From NCBI RefSeq assembly GCF_007655135.1, contig NC_045130.1:1860001-1924000 (forward strand): a stretch of 64,000 bases of DNA, given 5' to 3'. This DNA is from Punica granatum (taxonomy: Eukaryota > Streptophyta > Magnoliopsida > Myrtales > Lythraceae). Below the pieces are notes generated by a model that had not been told where the DNA came from, did not search any database, and worked only from the letters and a program-made list of their open reading frames with translations. This document shows, one piece after another, positions 1 through 11,662 of this stretch (position 1 is its first letter; every line of letters begins with the position of its first letter). The position numbers were made by a program, and so were the translations under genes.

Positions 1-244
1 AGTATCGATTTTTATTGAATCTTCAATTGCAGTTACATGTTACAAGAGTTTACCACAATCCAATTGCTGGAATATATTGCATATACATGTATATGTGTAC
101 GTATGCATTGGTCGAATCTTGGACCTTGGGGAAATCGAATATTGAACGAATTTTAATGAATGATCTTCTAGAATGAAAGAATGAAATAATGGATGGTACT
201 CTATGTTACTTATAAACAGTAGAGTAAGGCAATGGTAGCATAAA
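1..244. other. 3' flank of the pectin methylesterase gene
   Basis: This AT-rich stretch lies just beyond the stop codon of the minus-strand pectin methylesterase gene and probably carries its 3' UTR and polyadenylation region. No other gene is visible in it. Confidence 0.5.
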
Positions 245-3200
245 CTAAGCGTCGTATGGAGCGATCCAGTGCCTCCCGTTAACGAAACTCTTGGCGAGGA
301 AGGGGTGGGCGGTGTCATAGTCCAGCTCCCGAGCCCATGAAACCCCGCCCACGGCCGCTGCTCCAGGCCCCCAACACTTGTACACCCCGAAAAACACAGT
401 CCTGCAGCAAAATTTAAGTTAATATCTTCTTCTATTGTTGGAGATTTAATTTCTATACAGTTAGTAATAATTGATGGTAAGTGTTTCGTTTACTTGGTCT
501 TGTTGCCGGTGTGGTCCCAGTCATCCCAGCCGCCATGGGCCACCAGGTTGTCGAAGTAAGTGTAGGAATAGACGATCCTCGAGTACTGGCCCATGGCTCG
601 GCCGACATAGAGTGCGCCGCTTCCGGTGACCTTACAGCCCACGAAAGCGAAGCCCGTCTTCTCGTCCGGGGATTTCCGGTCGTGTGCTGCTATAGACCCG
701 AACCTGGTGGCAATGGAGTGCAGCTCGCAGTCCTGTGCACATTTGCACCAAACAATTATTGCAAACAGTGACCCCAACAGTCAACACATTATTCCCCGAA
801 CAGTCAACCCCAACAAAACTTTGAATTAATGATGATTGGTTTGGTCCTACCCTATGCCTAATTCGTCAAATATATTTAGAAAAACAATCAACCAAGAAAT
901 ATAATATATTTATATATATATAAAGAAGAAAAACTCTAATAATGGGAATCTATATAAAGTTTGGCTTTTCCAAAAGTTCTGTAGGACATTTTTTTGACTT
1001 CAGTACCAAATTGATTTATAGTGCAATCATACCGATGCAATCCAATCACATGTTTAATTATAAACCTCAATCTGCGGCCGCTGTAGCTATGGATTATAAC
1101 ACTCTGTAGGCTTAGCCTATTCATCGAAAAATTGTCGGACCGCTTTGTGCAGCATTGTTCCATGTATTGAGACGTGTGCCATATAGTGTGTATATATGTA
1201 GTAACCCTTAACAATGGAATTACATCGAGAAACCACTCCATCAAACCATAGTAGCTTCTCAAATATTGACATATATAGAGTTAAATCAATTAGAAAAAAT
1301 GCAATCCAATTTTTGTACGCGTGAAATAGTAAAATAGAAAAGGTACTGGTTAGACTGATATAATATATGTATTTTTGGCGTCAAAAGAAATACTGACGCA
1401 TTGGACCGTGCAAGTGAAAAGCCTTCTTACTTTTTGTTTTCCCAATACAAGGAGTGGGACAGGGAAACGATACATACATATAGATATGTTACACATCTAT
1501 ATGTACGTATGTGTTATACAATAGACATCTATCTGCATATACGTATGTATGCGTTATGCATCCTGCATGCAATATTGCAGCGGGTCAAGTTGCTGCACGC
1601 ATCACTATCGCATGCAGCAGCTTCATTTGTCGTCTCCCTTTTTACACACTTGACAGCATGCAGCGTGTTGTCGTTATCTTTTTGAATTTATAAGCCGTAA
1701 ATATCAATCTCATCACATACAGATGGAAACCTGTGGATAGGACTGTTCTATCTTATGAAGGTCTACAGCTCATTAGGTAGAGAAAATAATGCAGATATAT
1801 GATGAATTGTCTTATTAGTAGTTTTTGGTTAGATGATGCAGCTAGAGAAACGAGCTAATTAAGTTAATTATTTACCCGGTACATCGACCTCCCGTTCCCA
1901 AAGATGAAGTCGATAGACCCCTCGATGTAGCACTCCTTGAAGTAATGGCGTCCCGCGTCATCACACAACGTGTCTTGTGCCCCGTAGAACCCACAGCCGG
2001 AGAAGTACGCCTTGTCCCCTGAAATCCGAAATGCCACGGCCTGCCAGCCTTTCATTCCCGGCATTGGCGCTGGAGCAGTATTCTGCACAGATTTGAAAGT
2101 CGTAGCGAATTAGGGATCTAAGTCCATATGCATTCGGATCTGTCTTCCTTGTGCATATAATTCCAAGGAACCATTAAGCTCATGTTGCTGCGTGCAGAAA
2201 TTAATGTAATTTGCTTTATGACGAATCCGACCACTATTAAACTCGATCATTTGTTTGGTGCAAGAATATAATATGCATTACTGACTTAAATTTTAGGAAG
2301 TGATTAATCTCTCCATATAATATATGATTAGTAAATTCGAGTCTAATCATTTATGGTGCAATATACCTTAAAACTGATGTTTCTAGCAGTGAAGTAATTG
2401 GCATAAACAGTAACGGAAGCTGTCCTGTAGGTGCGCAGCTGCTGGCCGTTGGCCCCTCGGTCACTTGCACGGTCGTGCCATTCTATCACTGTCACGTCTC
2501 TTCCTTCACCTTGGAATGTTATAAACGGCTTGGTCGCTGGCACAACCACCTTCTCTCTGCATTAATATAAGCATCTCTGAAAATATAAGCATCTCGCCTT
2601 GCACCGTTCCGGTACTCTACATTACATATGCATGCATATATATATATAATTCTGATAATGCACTTTCCCGAGCATGTTGAATTGAAATTATGATGCGAAG
2701 TTTTGAGCTTGCATTATCTAAGTTTTTCTTGAAAATTGATATGTTGCATACTTATGTGACGTGAAAATTAATAACGACAACATAGATATATCACGCATAG
2801 ACATTTATATCATGTTAACATAATGAACCATTAATATCGCGAGCCCGGTTAGTACGTGCTACGTGAAAGTATTTATTCATTATCATATAGCTAGCTGGGG
2901 CCATGTCATTTTCGTGCATGGAAGAGTAGAAATAAAGCTGGCAGAGAAGTTAGTATATATATATTACATGTAAAATCCGGCACTTATCCGTATGGTGATG
3001 TTCTTCCTGTTATTTGGCGGCACGGAGTCCACAGCATCCTGGACCGACTTGAAGTCAGCTGACCCGTTAATGTTGACGGTGATGAGGCGGCGACCGACAG
3101 GACCGATCCACCTGTGATGATGCCCTGTGGTGTGGTTGGCCGAAGAAGAATTGGCAACAGTGGCAGCAGTGGGGGCGAGTGCCAATGACGAGCGTCGACC

Positions 3201-3332
3201 GAGGTGTCGGCGGTGGTAATGGCGAGAGCTCGCGACCACCTGCAACGGCACATCAAAAAGCAACGGAGTTAGAAGGAAGAAGTAGCAAACGAGGACGAAG
3301 AAATTAGGAACGGAAGAAAGGGTGTTAGCCAT
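245..3332 (-). CDS. Pectin methylesterase (pectinesterase), secreted, five exons
   Basis: Exons in transcript order are 3332-2968, 2556-2367, 2082-1876, 732-494 and 401-245. All introns are GT-AG and the frame holds, giving 385 residues. The first ATG is at 3332; the frame extends upstream only to a TTG. A hydrophobic N-terminus (about residues 8-35) looks like a signal peptide for export to the cell wall, where the enzyme removes methyl esters from pectin. The core beta-helix motifs are present: QAVAF (Q199), GAQDTL (Q221, D222), DFIFG (D243) and GRAMG (R299), matching the two Gln, two Asp and Arg that form the pectinesterase active site. The usual Trp after the Arg is Met, as seen in some plant subfamilies. 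There is no N-terminal PMEI inhibitor domain, so it is a short PME without a pro-region. Clustering with one particular Arabidopsis PME was not attempted. Confidence 0.93.
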
Positions 3333-3443
3333 TTTATTATCAATGGAAATCAAATGAAAAACGTCGCAGCATTCGTCAAGTATGGTGACAGATCAGAGAG
3401 TGCAGGGAGAAATGTTATGGAAGGCGAAGGAGGGAGAGGGAAT

Positions 3444-3469
3444 GTCTTCTTCTTCTTCTTCTTCTTCTT
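3444..3469. repeat. CTT/GAA microsatellite in the PME leader
   Basis: A run of CTT triplets (GAA on the gene strand) lies about 110-140 bp upstream of the PME start codon, probably inside its 5' UTR. GAA/GA-rich leaders are common in plant genes. Confidence 0.7.
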
Positions 3470-3537
3470 ATGGAGAAGAGAGAATATGAATCTGACAGCA
3501 ACAATACTGGAATGTGAGACGAAGCTTAATAATATTC

Positions 3538-3549
3538 TTATATATATAC
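3538..3549 (-). promoter_or_regulatory. Candidate TATA box for the PME gene
   Basis: On the minus strand a TATATATAAG stretch lies about 205 bp upstream of the PME ATG. It is the best TATA candidate on that side and would give a leader of about 170 bp. The assignment rests on sequence match and position only. Confidence 0.35.
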
Positions 3550-4156
3550 ATATACAGACATATGGACTTCTCTGCCTCTCTCATCTCTGCAATAATTTTG
3601 TTATTTTGATGTGATTTTTTTTTAATGTTTGAATTGGGGAAATTTGGGTATATGTCGTTCCAACGGTCATGGGCATGCTTGATGTTGTAGTATTTTGTAC
3701 GTAATATAGCTACATATATCTAGGTTGACGACTTAGCTATTTGGAGGCATTATTGGGGCACGAGTCTCCATGTCGTGTGGTTTGGGTTCTATGCTGTTGG
3801 ATTTTGATGCCCCTAATGAGCTTCGTCGCGTAAATTACATAATTTCATGTGCATTTTCGTTTTTAATCGAATGGACTATTCATTGATTTTGGTAATAACC
3901 GTATGGACTATTTGGACTCTGGGTTTGATGCTTTGGTAATAACCGTAAATTACTATGTAATGCTTACTAGATGTGGCAAATTTTATTAGGAAAAAGAAAA
4001 AAAAATCGGTACAAGGCATCATCCTTAAAACTTCTAATTGGTCGAAAGTTAAGAGTTGATCGGATTGTAAACAATGTGAGGTTAACAACTAATAATGATA
4101 GCATGTCAGTGACAATTAATTTATTATGGCTGATAGGATTTCATGGATGAAAAATC

Positions 4157-4318
4157 ACGCCATCATCAAAAGAAGGTGTAGTGTAGTGATACACGTCATC
4201 GTCTGTTAGCTTAAAGGTCACAGGTTAGTTACTTAATGGGATTACACGTGTCAATTTATTAGTTATTTAGAATTTCTCTTTTATTGTATTAAGTATTAGA
4301 CATCTTTTATAACAGAAA
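4157..4318 (+). mobile_element. tRNA-derived SINE, copy 1
   Basis: It has an RNA polymerase III A-box-like TAGTGTAGTGA at 4179-4189 and a degenerate B box (GGTTAGTTACT) at 4223-4233. It ends in an A-run after a TTATAACAG-type tail. It aligns along its length with the copies at 5156-5318 and 44444-44607. The flanking AAAAATC at 4150-4156 also ends the A-tail and could be a target-site duplication, but this is ambiguous because it overlaps poly-A. This is the most diverged of the three copies. Confidence 0.7.
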
Positions 4319-5155
4319 AAAAATCGTATCGTGACACCATTAATTAATTATGTATCTCCGCGTTTTTTTCATTTTGCTGTCCCGATCATCCATGAGACTC
4401 AATGTGTAGACATTATTTCGAGTTGGTTTGATAACATTCTGACTGTTTGCACATAGTTGCATGCAGGTATCCGAAATAAATCAGCCGTACCCACACAGAG
4501 CCAGGATATGCCGCTGTTACGGTTTCAGGGAGTACTCTTCAATGGTTGCAGTTATATCAATTTAATTACCTGTAAAAGTACATTAAAGCCCATTGAATCT
4601 GCCTAGCCTTACAGAAACTGCCCTGCAAAAGATTTAACAAGGACCGGGGACCAATGTCGGATATTAATTGCTTTGGCGTGGTCCCATTTTAATTCGAGTG
4701 CAAGCTTTTTTTTTTTTTTTCCTCATCTTGCTCTGAGTTGATTCAACATGCATGTGCGTGGTAGATATATACGATGGCAACGATAATCATCTGGAAAGCC
4801 GGCATGAGTCTCTGGCTATAAACCAACTTCGGGCATTATATGACATGCATTTGTCGTCCTGCAACTTCAAGTACAGTCGTATGATCTCGGCGCAATGAAA
4901 TAAGCTATCCAGTGTCCTGCATGGAAAATCATGCCAAAGGTCCTCCAAATTTCCCGAGAAAGCTGTGACGAATGCCGAGTCCACCTCCGTCCCGTTAGGG
5001 ACTTCTTATCTATGTAATGTTGTCGCCCTCCACAGATATCTGTTGGGCCGTCTGAAGAGCCCAACGGTGGAACTCGCTAGCTAGCTGGGGCTTCAGATCA
5101 TCGCGTGCAACGAGATTATCACACTCTCTTATTACAAAATTCATATTAACCATCG

Positions 5156-5318
5156 TTATAATTAAGAGAGGGTATAGCGCAGTGGTACACCTCTTGTCTG
5201 GTGACCAAAAAGTCTAAAGTTCGATACTAGTGGGACTACTCCTGTTCCCTCATTAGATATTTAGGATTTTTATTTCAATATACTAGACTCATGAATCTCT
5301 CTTATAATCGAAAAAAAA
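5156..5318 (+). mobile_element. tRNA-derived SINE, copy 2
   Basis: A full-length copy of about 163 bp. The A box TAGCGCAGTGG (5175-5185) matches the tRNA consensus TRGYNNARNGG exactly. The B box (5218-5228, AGTTCGATACT) is near consensus. It begins with TTATAATTAAGAGAG, like the reverse-strand copy at 44 kb, and ends in poly-A. An 8-bp target-site duplication AACCATCG flanks it at 5148-5155 and 5319-5326. The tRNA-like head, common start and tail, and duplication together support SINE retroposition. Confidence 0.82.
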
Positions 5319-5545
5319 AACCATCGATATATATTAAGGACAAAAACATTTTTTAATTTTGATACCAATCCAAGCTTTCCTAATGCAGGCACGAGGCAAC
5401 TGAGAAATGCAGGCCCAGAGGGAGCCCACTAAATAGTTCGTTTGGGTGAATGTGGATCTGGTGGCCTCACTCAACGGTAAAATTATAATATCACAATTAT
5501 GCATGTAGTCTCTTATTTTAATTCTCAACCAAACAAGCCCTATCC

Positions 5546-5572
5546 ATATATATATATATATATATATATATA
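5546..5572. repeat. TA microsatellite
   Basis: About thirteen uninterrupted TA dinucleotides. Confidence 0.9.
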
Positions 5573-7849
5573 GGCCATTTGACGATGATGGACCGAGCAT
5601 GGCTTAATTAGTACTTTTATTACTGTTGTTGTATTCTTTCGGCCGGATTCCCTTTGGGCCCACTTCTCTTTTCTTTTGAAAAATATCAATCAATCTGTGG
5701 TTTTCGAACGTTGGAACCTGTGAACACCTCCTCACCGGCGCGGCATCCGACCAAACGAATCGTTATTCCCTTTCGATTATATTTGCTTTTTCATCATAAT
5801 GTCGGGGGATAAATAGGAGAAACTGTCTATAGTCCTGACCAAAAAGGTTAATTAATTCAACTCTGTATTTTAATCAATGATCATTTCCGAATGGCCTCCT
5901 ACTTTGTTATGTTCAAGAAAATCGGTGTACATCCACTCGACGCCTTTCTCATTCTTTGGTTTTTTTTTTTTTTCATCTTCAAGCTGATTCTAACTTATCC
6001 ACATACATTATTTGATCAATGAGTTTGCGACTAATCTCGAACATCCGTAAGTATGGTAAAGAATTTTAGTACCTCATAGGATGGTCTCCCCCCATATGGA
6101 AAGGGGTCCAAACAAAAGGTTTTTGTGAAACACGGGCTTGAACTCAAATGTATTAAAGAGTCAAACAACACAAAAGTGAGATATGATGACTTTTACAACA
6201 TTCGCGAACAACACATGGTCGATCTTGAAGCGGCCGGGTCTATGAACTCTTATTGAAAGTATTAATACGTAGTTTGCTAACTAACCAGCACACATATTTC
6301 TTTCTTGATGAATGTGTTCCATCGACGCCGCCCAGTCCCCATGGATCATAGCCTTTATGTCTCTTACTAGTGCGTCATTGCTGCTCGCTTAATAATGATT
6401 GGAGTGATTATGGGCACATTTTGGACCCGCTTTATCGGGGCAAACAGATGGCCCTCTACTTTACAGGGCGATGAAGCCATTTGTCAGAAAGCTTAGCTGG
6501 GATTGCGACTTTGTACCCTTTTTTTTAATTGATCATGAAAAAAAAGAGGATATTTTATCTTTTCCCTAGCTGAAAAAGGGGAAAAAAAAATTGAAGAACA
6601 AACAAGCATGAAAAAAAGAACGTATGACCGGACAACCCTACTTACATATTTAGTGCTCTGAGCAGTGCGTGTTTGGCTTTCTGTATCTTTTTCAAATAGA
6701 TGTTCCATATTCCACTCAAGAATGCGTTCTATATTTTAAAATCCAGCGTGTGAAGTTCTATAACCAAATGCGAGAAGACTGCCCATCCGTGCATATATGT
6801 TGTGACTGTCATCAGAAAAAAAAAAGGGTTACTAGTAGATCTAACGGTTTGTCGAGGTTCCGGCAATAAAAAGTTAATTAGTTGTACCATGGAGATAGTT
6901 TTGAAACCTATTGAACATTAGAAAAATCGGGAATGGTATAAAAAATGACGGACCAACGCGAAAAGGATATATTGAATGGGAGCGAGTGATAATAAGAAAC
7001 CTCTGCTCCGAACCACATAAACTACATATCGGCGATTCATTTCCATGATTTTAATGGAAATGTATTGCTCTATTTTACCTATAGTACTAAACTTGGAAGA
7101 AGATACTTACGAACTTGCATGATCAAATGTAGCCTTATAAACGGAGAAAATCCATGATTAGAAGAGTTTTATCTTTTTTTGAACCTGCATTAGTTGTGAT
7201 CCACTAGACCTGTTGATATCATGTGGTGGACATGGAAAATATAATAGAACGGGACTTGAGCTTTAGCACAAGAATATCTATGCCTTCTATGCAAAAATCA
7301 TGATCACCAGGCCCATCGAGAATCTGAGAAACAGAGGGCCATTGACCCCTTGGATCATCATCGTCCGGCCCAAATTGAGGAGGACGGAAGGTGTGGGGTT
7401 TGGGTTGGGTTGATTGCATTTGAAAGGCCTCATCAGACACCAATTAACTGCTATATCTATAAGTTCTATCTCAAGTTGATGGAGTCTCGTGGCCTAAAAG
7501 AAAAATGTTTGGGTCTCCGAATCGGTATGAGGTATTGACAAAGATCGCATATGACAACATCTAGGTACGGTGAAAGCCAACTCATAATTCTACGGCACTT
7601 ACGATAAATTATATTTTCATATAATTATATTAAACCGACTAACTATTCGATGATTGTCAGGATAATTTTCACAAATTTTTAAACAAAAGATAAAAAGTGT
7701 ATCAAATATAGTTATGATCAAGCCACAATTTTCTTTGTTATTATTAATGTTTCTTGATGTCTTTGCTTGGAAACTGTTGAGTTATGTTTCCAACTGTAAT
7801 TCACTCTGTGAACCGACAAAGTGTATCATCAATCTTCTAATTAATTACC

Positions 7850-7975
7850 AAGGTGGGGTATCATATTCGAGTCCTTGTGAATGTAGAAAATTCATGCTGT
7901 GAGAGTTTTACCTCTTAATGAGCCGACTCGGCTCGACTGGATTAGTCGGTGCTCAATTGGACTTTCGAATACCAT
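7850..7975 (-). repeat. Dispersed repeat R1, copy 1 (reverse)
   Basis: The reverse complement aligns with the two tandem copies at 22862-22990 and 23222-23365. Shared blocks are TTCGAAAGT near one end, an AAAATTCTC-like block, and CAAGGACTCGAAT/ATAAGGATTCGAAT. The class is unknown. The GGATTCGAAT core resembles a pol III B box, so a SINE origin is possible but unproven. Confidence 0.6.
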
Positions 7976-8437
7976 GATTCACAAAAAAAAAAAAAAAATC
8001 TTCTAATTAATTATGCATGGCCTTCCTCGCATAAACTTAGGTTCTTCTTCTTCTTGTTTTTTTTTTGGCCAATCCCCCATAGATCCAGAGTATACTTAAC
8101 GAAGTGCGCTCATACACAACATATATACGTATGGATTCACAGAGCATAGTCCAAGCATGCACATGAATCCGCAACATCCAAGCTGAAGATTGCATATATA
8201 TCCGAATTGAATATAGGCTTTTCGCATGCACACATACACACACACACTCTCTCACGCACATATATATATGTTCGAAGTTGCCGTGCAGCATGAAATGATA
8301 GTTTAAGGCTCGAACTACAGGCAGTTGTCCACTTAGATGGCATCGATAATTCAAAACATGCCGGTTCTTTAATTAATTACCTCCAAATCTCGATCAGCTG
8401 CTCATCCACTGATCATCCAGATCGATCGAGCATTTGA

Positions 8438-8818
8438 CTAAAGTGCTAGCATAGAGAGAGTGTGCAGGCTGTCTTCATCCTCCACTGGAGTCGGCATCGA
8501 TCGTCTAGCCCTAGTCAAGGTCCGATAGACTAGGCGGAGAGCTCTCTCCCACCTCGACGATCCACCAATGCCACCGCCTGGAGCAGCACTTGTGCTGGCA
8601 GCGCCTCTTGGATGCTCAGCCTCGGCGGCAATCTGCCTGAGCTGGAAGAAGAAGAGGCTAGACGTGCGAACGAGGTCAAGATAGGTTTCCCGGACGAGTC
8701 TCAAGCCAAAGGAGAGCTTGATGAGGAATGGCCAAACGAGGCCAGTGAGGAGCGGAATTAGAGTTTGGGAACTGAATATGGAATTAAGCTTTGCAAGAGC
8801 AACCAACTGCAGTCCCAT
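8438..8818 (-). CDS. Small unrecognised membrane-associated protein, single exon
   Basis: An ATG-initiated 126-residue ORF. The N-terminal third (about residues 1-45) is hydrophobic and amphipathic, with a likely membrane segment around SQTLIPLLTGLVWPF. A low-complexity Ala/Gly/Ser stretch (about 75-90) follows, then a basic Arg-rich region (about 90-108) and an acidic DED near the C-terminus. The composition is protein-like and not repeat-like, and an in-frame stop precedes the ATG. I do not recognise the family and assign no function. It could also be the first exon of a longer gene or a spurious ORF. Flanking genes give no context, because the nearest are 5 kb and 3 kb away. Confidence 0.5.
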   Translation of the reverse strand: MGLQLVALAKLNSIFSSQTLIPLLTGLVWPFLIKLSFGLRLVRETYLDLVRTSSLFFFQLRQIAAEAEHPRGAASTSAAPGGGIGGSSRWERALRLVYRTLTRARRSMPTPVEDEDSLHTLSMLAL

Positions 8819-11662
8819 CTGGTATTAATTGGCGAGGGAAGTATTCGATCTTTTTGGGAGCTTTCGGGTTTCGGTTGTCGGAGAGGAAGCTTGCAGGCAA
8901 TGGCAAAGTACGTACGTTTGAGAAGCTTCCTTCAATGGCTGTTTCTGGTCTGAACTTCTCTCTCAGCTCTCAGAGGAAAAGCTCGGTTCTCTTCCCTGCA
9001 AGAATAGCGCGGTGCTGCCTTTTCATGCATCATATGCATCGTAACTTTATTGTAAGGAGAGAATATTATCGATGGGCCACGTGGACTTATTAGACTAGCT
9101 GAATAATTAATAATATAAGACTACTGCATTATCTATATGCAAATAAAAATAACACGTGATATAGTTTTATGAAAACTTTATTTCCCGTGCTCTTGTGTAT
9201 AGTACGTAAACAATCAGGTTTCACAAAACCCGTATGTGTTGAGATCGTGAAGCTACACGTCCTTTGGAAAAATAAATTAAATATCTTATTGCATACACGA
9301 TGATATTTTATATGTATATATTACACTGTCTTCCCGTGAAGCTAATAATTTCTGAACCTGCAAAGGAGTGTATATATATATATATATTGAAAAAAAAGGC
9401 TAACCACAAAAGTAAATGCAATATTAATTTTTTGCAAGGTGTAGCTGGCCATAATTCCTTGGAGGGTAACACTGATACGTAAATGCAATCTATAATTGAT
9501 TTGATTGGTACGTGGCTCATATAAGGTGGGGCCTCCGAAGAAATTTCCATGAAGCTTCCTGGTGGGCTCCACGCCCGGATTTTTGTAGTAGACATCCGTG
9601 GATGACGAACATATGATAGCGCACAGAGAATATATGTACATGCAGACAATAAATATACATATAATCGCGATTGGCATGAACAACCTATCTATGTGTTTTT
9701 TTTTTCCCTCAATTGATTTGTATATATATATATATATATCCTTCGATAGTTCTTTCAAATGTCAAACATTCCGGTAGGAGCACCATACATCTTGCAATAT
9801 GGGAATACGAAACGTAAAGTGTCCTAAGCATTATAGGAAGAAAACAAATTATTCAAATCAAGAAAAGAGATTGGAATTTTAATTGATTGATTATAAAGTT
9901 TGATGGCTGGAGACATGCGTAGCTTTGGGAGAAGAGTAAAGAGAGATTCTCCGGAAGTGGAAGCAAAATGTAAGTCCATCAAAATCACATGGTAGATCTA
10001 CATATATATTACGTAAGGTAACTATATATTGCATAGATTATCATGTGGATGACATCAAAACCCATTCGAACAATACATCGACGTGTCCCCAACAAGTTCA
10101 GAAGCCGTCCAAAAGACGACATAAATCCGCGCAGAGGGTTGGATGGATGCCCATAAAGCATATGATGTAGTCAATCCCTTTCAAATGTAACTGGACTCGA
10201 GTTCTATCAAAGAGTAGAGTGCTGCTAGTGCCCGAACAAGGAAGGAAAAACCAGTGTGTATTATTTTTTCATTATAAAGGAGGTTTATGAATTTGGTATA
10301 ATAGAACATAAATTTTAATAACCCGTGAAATTCAACTCGATCGAACATAGGGTATTATTGTACCAATACTAAAAATACATTGTGCCATTTGCCATTATCA
10401 ATGAGGAAAATTATCCGGTCCCAGGTAGTATCCATCACGGAGAAGGTTCATATGAATACAGTTAACTGTAAGTGTAACATAGTCGACTAAAGTCAATGTG
10501 CAGTCGATTGTGTTATAGTTTACAGTCGATTATGTTCATTTAGAATTTCGGACGGGTTATCCTGGGACTGAATAAGCTTCATAACGTGAGATTCTACTTA
10601 TATATATATTTCCCTGGGCCAAGCCCATCTCATCATCCCAGGTCAAGATAGAGAGGATATAGTTGAGATGTTGGTTAGCCCAATGTTGTTACAAAAAATA
10701 GGTCCAAGAACCAAAAGGTTGTCTCGCCTACGAATATACATAGGAATACATTCCAAAGATAAAAAAGGTACAAACATCAAGGAATCCATAAATCCTCCGA
10801 GAGGGATCCGGAGCACGAACCGTCGAGGAAGAGAGAGCTTCAACCATATTCTCAGAATCACCGAAAAAGAAACAGAGAGTCGAGACGCGGGTTCCCAGAG
10901 CAACGAGCGGCAAATACGGCAAAGCTCCTCCTCCAGCTCTCCTACGAGATGATCGGTGCGGTGGGGAGAGCGTAAAAAACCTACACCGAATTCAAACAGA
11001 AGGTCCAAAAAAAAAGCCCAACTTGTTTTCGGCTCGAATGCAAGCCCAAACTTAACACTCTAGAAACCAAGCTCATTGAGCTCGGAACATCAGCAAAGTC
11101 TATGAAGCTCGGACAATAGAATAGTTCCGACAGGAAAAGGGCATAAACTAGGGGTGAACATTGGGTTGGGCATCCTATACATGTGCAAGCTAGATTTTGC
11201 TGATCTCCTTACTAAAGCATCAAATTCTAGTGACAACGCTCGAAAACTTTTTCAATATGTAAACATTCAGGCGATCAATTCTAGTGACATGAGGATTGAA
11301 TCCAGAATCTCTTAGTTTTGTGTCAGCACCTTATATCACTATATTAATATCCGTCAATTGGTGCTCAAGCTTTTATATGTCAAAATTATAGGTACGTATA
11401 AATTTGATGCACATTTATGTTATCAACGTTTGTATCAAAAAATGGAAGGTAAATATTCTTTTTATCTTTTTAACACGGTCATGCAGAGTAATTACGTGGC
11501 ACTTGGCGATTGGCTGTCTTCCACCGTGGGAGAAAAGCTGCCGGTTCCGGAACCGGGGTAATGATGCGGCTGTTGCCGCCCGCACGTTCGAGCCAAAACC
11601 CTTAAACCCTTCTTCTATTCGATAGCCCCACGCAGAGAGAGCTCCAAAATTGTCCTTACGAG
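8819..11662. other. Spacer between the small unknown gene and OWL1-like gene
   Basis: Mostly AT-rich with TA runs near 9370 and 9720. A more GC-balanced block at 10640-11000 encodes a minus-strand ORF starting at TTG, with an internal ATG ORF of 39 codons at 10728-10847; neither is recognisable. The last 250 bp hold the OWL1-like promoter, with no clear TATA box. Confidence 0.5.

Larger units (their letters stand above)
3333..8437. other. 5-kb gene-poor spacer with SINEs and simple repeats
   Basis: No ORF here resembles a known family. The recognisable content is the PME promoter at the left edge, two SINE copies (4157-4318 and 5156-5318), a TA microsatellite, a dispersed-repeat copy near 7850-7975, and long poly-T or poly-A runs. 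A minus-strand ORF near 4787-5064 could not be identified and has no clear splice partners. Confidence 0.6.

Noticed and set aside
2968..3353. PME start at 3353
   Set aside because: The codon at 3353 is TTG; the first in-frame ATG is at 3332.
4787..5064. Two overlapping minus-strand ORFs that look protein-like
   Set aside because: No recognisable domain, an in-frame stop just upstream, and no convincing splice partners.
10643..11008. 121-codon minus-strand ORF as a gene
   Set aside because: It begins with TTG, and no family is recognisable; only the internal ATG ORF is noted as a weak observation.
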